Source: Terriglobia bacterium (GTDB lineage: Bacteria; Acidobacteriota; Terriglobia; Terriglobales; Acidobacteriaceae). From it: 64,000 bases of DNA. The stretch is taken from the NCBI GenBank assembly GCA_020072585.1, contig JAIQGL010000001.1, positions 1-64,000 of the forward strand, written 5' to 3'. Made by a program: the position numbers and the translations under genes. A model generated the notes under the pieces. It searched no databases, was not told the DNA's origin, and worked only from the letters and a program-made list of their open reading frames with translations. This document shows positions 26,217 through 34,900 of the stretch, piece by piece (the first letter of the stretch is position 1; each line of letters begins with the position of its first letter).

Positions 26217-27134
26217 ATGCTTAATACAATCCAGAACAATCAAATTACAACCAGTTGGCAACTTGCCCAAGCCAGCGTTAACAGCTTGGCTGAGGCGATC
26301 CAGTTAGGTCACAGCGAGGCTCTTTTCACCTATCTGCAAACGATGGCGAAGTTTCCCACCTACAGCGCCCGGAACGTCCTGCTAATCGCGGCACAGCGAC
26401 CCACGGCAACGCATCTTGAGGGAATGCGTAGCTGGAATGATCTAGGCAGGAGTGTCCGCCCCGGTGAAAAGGGAATTCGCATTTTTGCCCCGATGCTTGG
26501 AGTCAAGCCCGCCATCCAGAACGGGAGCCAGGCCGAGGAGAACAGCAAGAAACCTGCAAGAGGGAAGAAAGCCGCCGCACCGTCAAAGGAAACAACGCAA
26601 CCGCCCGAAACTCAGCTTTTGGGTTTTCGTGGAGTGTACGTTTTCGACGTTTCGCAGACCGGAGGGGAACCACTGCCGGATTCTCGCCAGCCAGTTGATG
26701 TGGCCGAGAAACTGGAAAAACTCAGCACCTTTGCTCATGCTCAAGGCATGACCGTTGAATATGCAGATTGGATCAGGCCAAATAAGAGCAGCTCTTACCG
26801 GGGGAAAATTCGCCTGTTGCCCGACATGCCCCCGGCTGAAGGGCTCCCGGTTTTGTTGCGGGAAGTAGCCAGCCAGCTGCTTTACACGATCAGGCGCCGG
26901 ACGTTCGTAGCCCGCGCCCTGCATCAGCAGGAAGCCACCGCCGCCGCTTTCGTGGTTTGCGAGGCTCTTGGACTCGAAAGCAAGACCGCGTTTTCCGACT
27001 GCCAACTCTACTATGGGGATTCCCGCTTGTTGGCTGAGAGTCTTGCCGTTGTCCATCGTACAGCCGCCGCCATTCTTGGAGCCATCAGCCCCGAGATTGC
27101 AGCGCCCGCCGATGCTGCGCAGGGGGTGAACTAA
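26217..27134 (+). CDS. ArdC-like antirestriction protein with degenerate metalloprotease motif
   Basis: ATG 26217 is chosen because GAGGAG (26201-26206) lies at ribosome-site distance; an earlier ATG at 26199 precedes that site. The 305-residue product has the ArdC N-terminal single-strand-DNA-binding domain (FPTYSARNVLLIAAQRP, WNDLGRSVRPGEKGIRIFAP), a basic linker, and a zincin-like C-terminal domain. Where family members have HExxH, this protein has REVAS (residues 215-219): Glu is kept, both His are lost, although the downstream QEATAAAFVV helix remains. ArdC protects incoming conjugative DNA from restriction. The protease-type function is probably lost here. Its stop overlaps the next start (TAATG). 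Confidence 0.8.
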   Translation: MLNTIQNNQITTSWQLAQASVNSLAEAIQLGHSEALFTYLQTMAKFPTYSARNVLLIAAQRPTATHLEGMRSWNDLGRSVRPGEKGIRIFAPMLGVKPAIQNGSQAEENSKKPARGKKAAAPSKETTQPPETQLLGFRGVYVFDVSQTGGEPLPDSRQPVDVAEKLEKLSTFAHAQGMTVEYADWIRPNKSSSYRGKIRLLPDMPPAEGLPVLLREVASQLLYTIRRRTFVARALHQQEATAAAFVVCEALGLESKTAFSDCQLYYGDSRLLAESLAVVHRTAAAILGAISPEIAAPADAAQGVN

Positions 27135-27961
27135 TGAGCGCCGCGTTACCATTCCTACCGCCTGTACTGGCAACCGTTGATGAGATGCTGACCACAAAGA
27201 AAATCCCCGCGCTTAGCGGGGATGAAATGGAAGCTTTGTGCAGTCATCTCTTTGCCCTTCGCGACCGCGACCAACGAATTGCGCTTGCTGAAATCGCATA
27301 CCTCAACCACGACGACCCGCAGGCATTGAATATCTTTCTTGCCTGCACCTTACCCATGGCCCAAGGAATGGCGGAACGCAACGCAGAGCGGGTATTTACG
27401 CACCCGACGGACTGGCAACTTGAGGCCATGTACAACGGAGCAGTTTCAAATCTCTTGAACATGTTTGAGGTTCACCACACGATCCAGGCTTTCGTTCCGA
27501 ATGCGTTTCGGCGTTATCTCATGATGACAATCGTTCATGGCGCAATGAATCCGTTTCGTGTGCGTGACGAGCATTGGAATATCCAAGGCGTCGAAGATGT
27601 CACCAAGTTTGACCGCATTCGAGGCCGCTACCGAAATCCCGCTGAACGGGAACTCATTAGCCGCGATCTGCTGCAACAGGTAACCACCTTCCCGCACCTC
27701 ATGGAAGAACAGGCCCGCGTGCTCAAAACCATTGCTGCTCTGGGGCCAGAAAAGGCCTTGAGGCACACGAATCACTACCAGCAAGGAGGCGACAAAACAC
27801 ACCACAAGCACATTCGGAGAAGGCGATCCATTCTCGATCTGGCCGGCATCGCTGAAGCTATGGGTGTAAACAAAGTCAAAGTGAAAAACCTTTTGAAGGA
27901 CACCCGACGAATCTTGCGCGATAGTTTCAACCGTGATGGCTGTTTGTTTGCAAGCGAGTAA
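27134..27961 (+). CDS. Sigma-70-like / HTH regulatory protein of ICE
   Basis: The 275-residue protein overlaps the ardC stop (TAATG), so both are co-translated. Its middle (AMYNGAVSNLLNMFEVHH then FVPNAFRRYLMMTIVHG) resembles sigma factor region 2 helices. The C-terminal basic part ending DLAGIAEAMGVNKVKVKNLLKD looks like a helix-turn-helix of region 4 type. No strict sigma signature is present, so it may be a sigma-like or replication-control protein. Two strong terminators follow the stop, closing the ardC operon. Confidence 0.5.
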   Translation: MSAALPFLPPVLATVDEMLTTKKIPALSGDEMEALCSHLFALRDRDQRIALAEIAYLNHDDPQALNIFLACTLPMAQGMAERNAERVFTHPTDWQLEAMYNGAVSNLLNMFEVHHTIQAFVPNAFRRYLMMTIVHGAMNPFRVRDEHWNIQGVEDVTKFDRIRGRYRNPAERELISRDLLQQVTTFPHLMEEQARVLKTIAALGPEKALRHTNHYQQGGDKTHHKHIRRRRSILDLAGIAEAMGVNKVKVKNLLKDTRRILRDSFNRDGCLFASE

Positions 27962-27971
27962 ATCATTCTCT

Positions 27972-28009
27972 GGGGGGTGCGTGTCAGAGCGTACCCCCTT
28001 TTTATTTTT
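27972..28009 (+). terminator. Intrinsic terminator after sigma-like gene
   Basis: GGGGGT (27973-27978) pairs with ACCCCC (27993-27998), followed by CTTTTTATTTTT. It lies 11 bp after the stop at 27961 and suits the ardC operon. Confidence 0.75.
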
Positions 28010-28010
28010 A

Positions 28011-28049
28011 AAAAAAATTGCAGCTTGCGCTGCAAGCTGCAATTTTTTT
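28011..28049. terminator. Bidirectional terminator, 18-bp perfect stem
   Basis: AAAAAAATTGCAGCTTGC (28011-28028) and GCAAGCTGCAATTTTTTT (28032-28049) are perfect complements with a 3-base loop. A-run and T-run flank the GC stem, so it should stop transcription from both sides. It follows immediately after another terminator, insulating the ardC operon from the kinase leader. Confidence 0.88.
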
Positions 28050-28203
28050 GCTCCTACAAATCTTAACCAAATAAGGGCATAGGGCCTTGTTGCATCAAGC
28101 CCAATCATCTCAACTGTCCACGGCGCAACGTGTCGCTAATCCGGGACCTACCTCACATCACAATCCTTCAAGGGCTTGAATCCGTGCCGTGCTGCCATGA
28201 GTT

Positions 28204-28467
28204 TTAGTTGATTGTTTGCCCTGCTCTTGCCACTTCGTCCGCTTGGCTGGACGCCTCAAACTGCCGAGGCTCGGACGGTCGCGCCAGCAGCGCCGGTGTC
28301 GCGCCAAAACATACCCCAAAGCCATTTTGTCACGCACCGCGCTTTCCGCCCCGCCCTGCCACCCTCACGGACTTCGTTCCTCCTGTCCGCCGCCCGCCTG
28401 TTTTGTTCCCGCTTCGCGGCCCTGGTGAAGAACAAAACAGCCGGTTACGGCTAACAGGAGAAATAAA
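28204..28467 (+). promoter_or_regulatory. Structured leader upstream of HipA-like kinase gene
   Basis: This 264-base stretch has no supported gene, a C/T-rich bias and many short inverted repeats. The best is CTGTTTTGTTC (28398-28408) with its perfect complement GAACAAAACAG (28430-28440), 27 bp before the start codon. The ribosome site ACAGGAG follows. It resembles the leaders of the ardC-like and ssb genes in design, so a shared transfer-time expression mode is possible. Bases 28050-28203 show nothing clear. Confidence 0.5.
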
Positions 28468-29301
28468 ATGTTAGGCAGCGCAAACCAAAACCATGAAGTT
28501 CATGCTCAGCAGCACATTCGCCGGATGCGAGGCGGCTCACAATCTCAGCTTGTGCGCGCTTCCGATGGCCATTACTACGTCACCAAGCTTCAGGGCAACC
28601 CACAACATACGCGGGTTCTGGCCAATGAGTTTATCGCCAGCAGACTCGGGCGATATCTAGGTCTGCCGATGCCTGAAGTGGCAGTAATCTATGTCTCAGA
28701 TTGGCTGATCGAGAACACCCCGGAACTGCGCTTTGACGTGGCTGGACTGGCAACGCCTTGCCGCAGTGGCCTCCAGTTTGGTTCGCGGTACGTGGCCGAT
28801 CCTGAGACGGATATGATCTTCGATTATCTTCCCGAATCGCTCATGCTCGAAAAGACCCGCAATTTGCATGACCTTGCGCGCGTGCTCGTGCTCGACAAGT
28901 GGGCCGGTAACGCCGATGGCCGTCAAGTGGTATTCACCAAACCAGATACGGCGCGGAAGTACAGCGCGAGCTTCATCGACCAGGGCTATTGCTTTAACTG
29001 CTCCGAGTGGAATTTTCCCGACTCTCCGCTTAGAGGAGTCTTTGCCCGCAATTCGGTCTATCAGCAGGTGACCGGATGGGACTCGTTCGAGCCTGTCCTC
29101 AGCCGCGCCGAGCAGATGGACACCGCTGAACTTTGGCAACTCACCGAAGGGCTGCCGGAAGAATGGTGGTCCCGCTACGGCTCCGCTTCTGACCTGGCTC
29201 GCTTGATCGAGACCCTGCATCAGCGCCGTTCATCTATTCGCGACCTCATCCTGGCTTTCCGCAACTCCAGCCGCAGCCCATTTCCTAACTGGAAGGGATA
29301 G
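28468..29301 (+). CDS. HipA-like kinase-fold protein without HipB
   Basis: The 277-residue protein has a kinase-like layout: a candidate ATP-lysine Lys40 in YYVTKLQGN, the catalytic-loop pattern VLDKWAGNADGRQ with Asp143 and Asn148, and a metal-binding Asp171 in FIDQGYCF. This matches the short HipA-like kinase family (shorter than the 440-residue HipA). No HipB-type antitoxin lies nearby. HipA enzymes phosphorylate proteins and can act as toxins; the short orphan forms are of unknown role. Start is supported by ACAGGAG. It is between ardC-like and ssb genes, so a role at establishment or in host control is possible. Confidence 0.72.
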   Translation: MLGSANQNHEVHAQQHIRRMRGGSQSQLVRASDGHYYVTKLQGNPQHTRVLANEFIASRLGRYLGLPMPEVAVIYVSDWLIENTPELRFDVAGLATPCRSGLQFGSRYVADPETDMIFDYLPESLMLEKTRNLHDLARVLVLDKWAGNADGRQVVFTKPDTARKYSASFIDQGYCFNCSEWNFPDSPLRGVFARNSVYQQVTGWDSFEPVLSRAEQMDTAELWQLTEGLPEEWWSRYGSASDLARLIETLHQRRSSIRDLILAFRNSSRSPFPNWKG

Positions 29302-29818
29302 CCGGCTTGTCCGGCTCCATTCATCCTCACCGATGGGGGCCTTCCGTTTTCCCTCCATGCAGTAGCGCCTCGATTCTTGACCAGCATTGTCTCTCGTTCT
29401 TGGCCAGCTTGTTCACCTCGACTCCAACGCAATTTTTCGCCAAATGCGGCCAGCCAGTATGGCAGAAACAGTTATCCCCGTTCACACCACGCTTTTTGCC
29501 GGTCTCGCCCGGTCAAGTTCCCAGATGACTTCCCGCTTGTGTTTGTTCATTCGGGTATGGTGCTTGGTTGATTCAGTCGGTTCTCATTTCTCCCGCCAAA
29601 TGCCGTTCACGCTTCGCCTGTAGTCAGGCTCTCCGGCCTCCAGGGAATGCACCCCTCCCGCCAACGATACCCCATATTGTCAGTCGGTTTGCTTTCCCAT
29701 CTGCGGCCTGCCGCGCTCCCGGTTTGGCCTCTGCCCTGCCTTCTGCGGTTGGTTTTTTCTGCTAGCGCCAGGATGAAAGAAAAAATCAATCCTCGAAAGA
29801 GGGACAGGAGAAATCATT
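29302..29818 (+). promoter_or_regulatory. Long non-coding leader upstream of ssb
   Basis: About 517 bases without a supported gene lie between kinase and ssb. The + strand is pyrimidine-rich. AGCCGG/CCGGCT forms a hairpin directly after the kinase stop (29302-29318). TCAGTCGGTT is repeated around 29573 and 29679, and a T-rich/A-rich pair flanks the last 60 bases (TTTTTTCT near 29753, AGAAAAAAT near 29779). The end, GACAGGAGAAAT, nearly copies the ribosome site of the kinase gene. It may be a regulatory leader used during transfer. Confidence 0.45.
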
Positions 29819-30178
29819 ATGAGAACGAGCGCATCCAGCAACAACAAGAACAATCACCAGCAGAAGTCCTTCAGCAACAATCTGGTAATCCTGACCGGCA
29901 ACCTCGGCGCAGACGCGGCTTTCTTCGGCGCGAATGACAGTGCTGCCTCGTTCCGCATGGCCACCAAGAGCACCTTTGGCGAAAAGGAATATGTCGAGTG
30001 GCACTCCGTGGTTGCCTTCCGTGAGTTGGCCAAGGAAGTGGTCGAGAAATGCACCAAAGGCCGGTTCATCAAGGTCTACGGCTACCTGCATCACAACCAG
30101 ACCGGGAGCGATGACGCCCCGCAGTTTAAAACCGAAGTCGTTGCAACCGGAATCAAGTACCTGGACCGGAAGAACTAA
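29819..30178 (+). CDS. ssb: Single-stranded DNA-binding protein
   Basis: The 119-residue protein contains the SSB OB fold: NLVILTGNLGADAAF, ASFRMATKSTFGEKEYVEWHSVVAF, then AKEVVEKCTKGRFIKVYGYL and TEVVATGIKYLD. It coats single-stranded DNA during replication and after conjugative entry. It lacks the acidic C-terminal tip (DDDIPF type) that recruits partner proteins in chromosomal SSB, as is seen in several mobile-element SSBs. The N-terminus is Ser/Asn-rich. ATG 29819 follows GACAGGAG. It is convergent with the receiver-HD gene; a GGGGCGT/ACGCCCC hairpin lies at 30186-30214. Confidence 0.9.
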   Translation: MRTSASSNNKNNHQQKSFSNNLVILTGNLGADAAFFGANDSAASFRMATKSTFGEKEYVEWHSVVAFRELAKEVVEKCTKGRFIKVYGYLHHNQTGSDDAPQFKTEVVATGIKYLDRKN

Positions 30179-30303
30179 GCTCCGCGGGGCGTGGCTCTCG
30201 GACTGCTACGCCCCTCCATTCCAGCTTTGCGCTATCTGGTTACCGGCGAGGCCGCCAGTCGTCTGCAATTAGGCTTTTTATGGTATAAGGTGCTCGTCGC
30301 CTA

Positions 30304-31953
30304 TCAGAATTCCATGCCATGACTAATGGGGCGTCCGTTCAATTGGCACTTAATTTTCAACTCAAAAGGCCACGGACGGACAATACGTCCAAGAGCTCTA
30401 TTCGGCTTGTCTTTTATAGTGTGCTCCAAATTGGCTTTAACGAGGTCGAAAGATTGGGGGTTATGATCGATGTGCCGTGGCCCAATATAATTTATTGACA
30501 TGTTGATCTCCGGTCGGCCGTTGCGATGCGAAATCTCTAAGTGCTCAAGTTGGGCTCGATCAGGATCATCCGAACTATATAGCGTCCTATCACCTCGTTC
30601 TCGCTCCCACGTCTGAATTTGATCACAGAGCAGCAATAAACAAATAAGCGGCTCCGAGTCCCACGAAAGAAGCTCACTTACACCTTTCTGCAGTTCTCCC
30701 ACAAGGTTGTGCGCCGCCATCGCCCTCGCCGCTTCATTCGCCAAAAACTGCTGTTCTGGCGATCCGACATGCTGCTTAAGATGCAGGGCCGCCATTACTC
30801 CGTGATCCGGTTTCTTCTTCTCGACGCTTTTTTGCCACAGCGGCTTCAAAAGTCGGGCCATTGGCTCCTCGTATTCCGAGAGCAACTGGTTTCCTTTCTT
30901 GACAAGTCTATGAGGAATCCAGTCCCCTGCCGTCGGTATAGGCGACACCAAAGCACTAAAATCCCGCAGGAGGCCATCGGCGATATCACGAACCGACATA
31001 TATTTCTGTACGCATCCGGCTGCATCATGGAATATGGAAGCATAGTACCAAGCATCGCTCAATGATTCCAATGGCTTAATCTTCCTTGCGGCCTTGGCCT
31101 GGGTGAGACGTCGCTGTACTTCGACATCGTTCTTATTTTTCTGTATGGCGACCTCATGCGCTTTTATACGACTAGACGTCAACTGGCTCCACGCCCGCTC
31201 AAACCAAGGGGAAATATCAGGATGGTGAATCAGATAATACCCAAGCCAAAAAACATTTATTACGTGGCGTGCATGTCCGCGAGTGTATTCAGAAACAGCG
31301 CGGCTGAGTGCTTCCCATTTGAGCATTGCTTTCCACATGGTCTCCGCTGGGTCATCCCATACCTTAAGATCATTCGCGATGTTTTGGATTGCTGACCCCG
31401 CACGTTGGATCTGGTCGTATTCTGTCATGCCTGCGCTATATTGTTCGACCATGTCGGTGACAAACTTGTGCCAACTTGCACCCCGCTTCATTTCACGAAT
31501 TAGGCGCTGTATTAGGCTATCTGGTCTCAAGCGAGACAACTCTATTGCAAGTTGTGACAAACGCCACGTAACATAGGCGGCAGAAGCAGAGTTTTTGTCC
31601 CAGATGTCATATAATTCTGCGCGGCGTTTGAGACAAGATTCGAGCGCTAGAGGTCCGCGACCAGTGAAAGCTATTATCGGAATGCGCTGTTCTGGTGAGT
31701 GGTCACCTGCCCATGCCCTCACTGCATTGATGATGTCTCCAAGCCTGTCGACTCCTTTTGGCATATTCCAATAGACATCTGCGAGGACGAGATCGGTACT
31801 TCGGCTGAGAACCTCTTTCAATCCATCGGGATTTGAGGCCAGCTTTAAATCTAGCGTAACGCCGTCTCGGAGATCGTTATGTTCACGAACAGCACCTGCA
31901 ATCTTGTTCCGCTCGATTTCTTCATCATCAACATAAATAATAGTAAATGTCAT
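30304..31953 (-). CDS. Receiver-HD domain protein, partner of large ATPase/PRTase protein
   Basis: From ATG 31953 the product has 549 residues. The first 135 form a response-regulator receiver: acidic pair at Asp9-Asp10, phospho-acceptor Asp59 (LVLADVYW), Thr97 (AFTG) and Lys120 (WDKN). The rest contains an HD-phosphohydrolase-type set: His227/His230 (GHARHVIN), His309-Asp310 (FHDAA), His385 (DHGVMAAL), His415 (AAHN) and Asp444 (LLCDQ). The order H-HD-H-H-D suggests a two-metal hydrolase acting on nucleotides or cyclic nucleotides. The start lies 4 bp after the stop of the large upstream gene, so they are translated together. No DNA-binding domain is seen. Function is inferred only from motifs. 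Confidence 0.72.
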   Translation of the reverse strand: MTFTIIYVDDEEIERNKIAGAVREHNDLRDGVTLDLKLASNPDGLKEVLSRSTDLVLADVYWNMPKGVDRLGDIINAVRAWAGDHSPEQRIPIIAFTGRGPLALESCLKRRAELYDIWDKNSASAAYVTWRLSQLAIELSRLRPDSLIQRLIREMKRGASWHKFVTDMVEQYSAGMTEYDQIQRAGSAIQNIANDLKVWDDPAETMWKAMLKWEALSRAVSEYTRGHARHVINVFWLGYYLIHHPDISPWFERAWSQLTSSRIKAHEVAIQKNKNDVEVQRRLTQAKAARKIKPLESLSDAWYYASIFHDAAGCVQKYMSVRDIADGLLRDFSALVSPIPTAGDWIPHRLVKKGNQLLSEYEEPMARLLKPLWQKSVEKKKPDHGVMAALHLKQHVGSPEQQFLANEAARAMAAHNLVGELQKGVSELLSWDSEPLICLLLLCDQIQTWERERGDRTLYSSDDPDRAQLEHLEISHRNGRPEINMSINYIGPRHIDHNPQSFDLVKANLEHTIKDKPNRALGRIVRPWPFELKIKCQLNGRPISHGMEF

Positions 31954-31957
31954 CAAT

Positions 31958-34900
31958 TTATACCTTCCCCGAAAAACCGATTGGTACCTGTACATCGCAC
32001 GCTGCTTGATAACCGCGCTCTTGTTCTATTGCAGAAGGCAGAGTCCACTTATTGATCACTGCTCCAAATTGTGCCAGAAGTATGCGGGTAGCCTCCCAAG
32101 ATCTACCGTGGATAACATTGGCTTGGGACGCAGACGGACTGTCATAATCTGTAAGGAGCCTGAAAATAGCGCACTCTCCTCCATTTCGCGATCGTGCCTT
32201 TTTCACAATAATAGAGCTCTTATGTGCGCCGGTGTATTTGATGTGTGGGTCAATGGTCCAATTCGCTAGTGCCAAACACAGCCTTTCGACGTGTGTAAGG
32301 ACTCGAGATGTTTTAATTTCCTCGTCAGGAGAAAATTCGAATATCAAGCTGCTCTCCATACCCTTTTCGCTGCAGTGTTTCTCCATGTCCTGTACGCGCT
32401 CAATGAAATATGAGCGTAATTCTTCTATCTCTTGGTGAAAGACTTTATTGAAGTTTTCACAGAACGGGCGTGTTGGATCAAGATCATCGGATAAATGCCT
32501 TAATTCTGCTGGTGCGACATCCCACGCTTCCGTTGGGAGCGACTCAGCTAGCCATTGCAAAGTGACTGTAGCATGTTTGATGATGTCACCATCAAGCAGA
32601 TCCAGAACCGCATACGGCGTGAGATCGTTAAGAGCTGCTAAAAATGTCTGCAGTCCACTTTCCAGTAGTGAGCGATACAACGGGTTACTTGGGTTTTTAA
32701 TTACATCGCGAAGGTGTCGCCGAAGGAGACGGTGTTCACTCAGCCCTCTAGTTTCGGCAGTTTCGCCGCGAAAAAGGGATTCGGCAATTACATAAAGAGG
32801 CCACTTGGCGTCTATCAGCTGAGAAGGGCGGCAATGACGAACATATAGCTGCTTCACAAATCCAAGGTTATCTGAGCCCACCTCTTCTGCGCCGAAGACC
32901 AGTGCATCGAGAATCGCTTCAACAGCTCTGTTCTTTTCGCTCAGCTTGTCTGCACTATCTCTTTCGCGTTTTCCACTGGCAAGAAACAGATCGATTGCCG
33001 TATTCAACCGGGTTAGTTTGGTCACACGTTGAGGATCGAGTACATGTTGGTCGCGAGAATGTGTCGCATCAAGTTCAGTAAGAATGTTGACAGCCGCGAG
33101 CACGAAGTTGAGCACACGGCGATCATCGCGTACCTGGGCAAGGGACTGAAACAGTGTTTCTATCAAACCCGTGCTATGATCGAGCTCGAATTTTATGCAC
33201 TGGAGGAAGGCCTCTCTAGCTCCGGTTGCAACGAGGCGTGGCCAATTACGCACTGACCACTCATAAACTGCGAAACGATATCGAGAAAGCTCGTGTTCAG
33301 AATTATTATTGGAATGTCCAAAGGAAATTTGGATTTGTTGGAAGATGTCATTTAACGGGTATGAGCGGTACATCAATTCATAGAACAAGCCGATAGCTGT
33401 ATCCACATAATGGGCGATATATTGCGGCGCTATTTCGACCGGCAATGAATAGTCGGGTAAAATCTGGATAGGAATCCTTAATTTGTTGGAACTCCTGACA
33501 CGGAAAGAAAGGTTGTCAACCGCTATCGGCCTTAACTGATGCTTCCTGGCCTTCGCCCAGCGCAAGGATTCAGCCGAAAGAATGCTATCCGAGGTTGTCA
33601 ACAGGCCCTGGATACGTTCTAGCTCGTGGCACGCTGGGCACGCCTCATCGTCATATACGGACAGGCCCATGCAATGAATATATTCATCAAAAACAAAATG
33701 AATAGGTAAATCATCACCTATCAAGTTGAGTGCATGCCAATGTCGATCCTGAGCGAAACTGAGCCCATTGAAGGCTGCAAAATAGCGAATCCACTGCACT
33801 GGGCTGCCATTCGCAAAGTCAACCCCGTGCCGATTGAAGAGATCCTTGAGGTGGCGCTCTATGGTGTCCAGAATTGTCAGCGCGGTTCTTCCGGTTGCAA
33901 TTGCTTCGTCCAAAATCAAGATTCGCAACTGACGGTCGACTGGGAGTTTCGTATTCCTGGACTCTCTTACTGCATACTCGAGTTGTCTAAGAAAAGACAG
34001 GGGCAGCCGATATGCGGGGCCCCGCCCCAAGAACAGAGTGGCATCGAGTATCCACATTGGCTGCCGCCGGCCTCGTTGGGCGAGAATATTCTCAACCTTT
34101 GGCCAGAGATAATGAACCTGGCTGTGGAGAGGCATGAGGACGGCAGTGACATCGCCCTCCAGGCTTGATCCTTTCTGAGTCTCCCAGGGTGCCACCCTCC
34201 TATCTGGAACACCTTCGCAAACATCTGCGATCCAAAGCGCTAGCTCAGATCCCAACGGACCGCGGAGAGCTTCTTGCATATTGATTGCCAGAGGATAGTG
34301 CCGTGTCCCGTAAACATAATGTCCAGCACTAAGGAGACAGGAGTCATGTTGTTCAAACACCCGAGAGCCAGAGAGCATTAACTTATGTTGATCAGTATTC
34401 GGACGTTCACCGCGGAGAGATCGATAGGAGAATGGCCTCAAAGTGCGAGGTTCAATCCAATAGGATCTTGCATATTCATCCTTGTTCGAAGGCGGTTTGC
34501 AAGATTTTGGCCTGGGCATCGCTATCATAGCGTGCCGGGGAACTCCGGTGACACGCTCAGTATGCCAATCAAGGAGACTCGTAGCACTGGTTTCCGATTG
34601 TTGGTCCTTTAAATGAACTAAGGCGATCAGACACAAGACATTGGCGCCCTGATGCTTTAACAGCTTGATCAACTGGTTTGACATCACTCCATGACTCAGT
34701 ACATCTTGTACGACCACAACTCCACCTGCGCCTGAAATCGAAGGAGGGGTCTGATCAGGATGTAGCATTACGTAGTACCCAAGATCAACGATTGTCGGAC
34801 GCGAACAACCTTCCTCGATAGGCCACCAACGATGCATCGCCGAGGCGAGTAAGGTTGCTGGTGCCGTACCACAGGCCAATGTGCCGACATCTCGCAAGGC

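Noticed and set aside
30186-30214. GGGGCGT/ACGCCCC hairpin after ssb as a terminator
   Set aside because: No T-run follows; noted in the ssb entry but too weak for its own entry.
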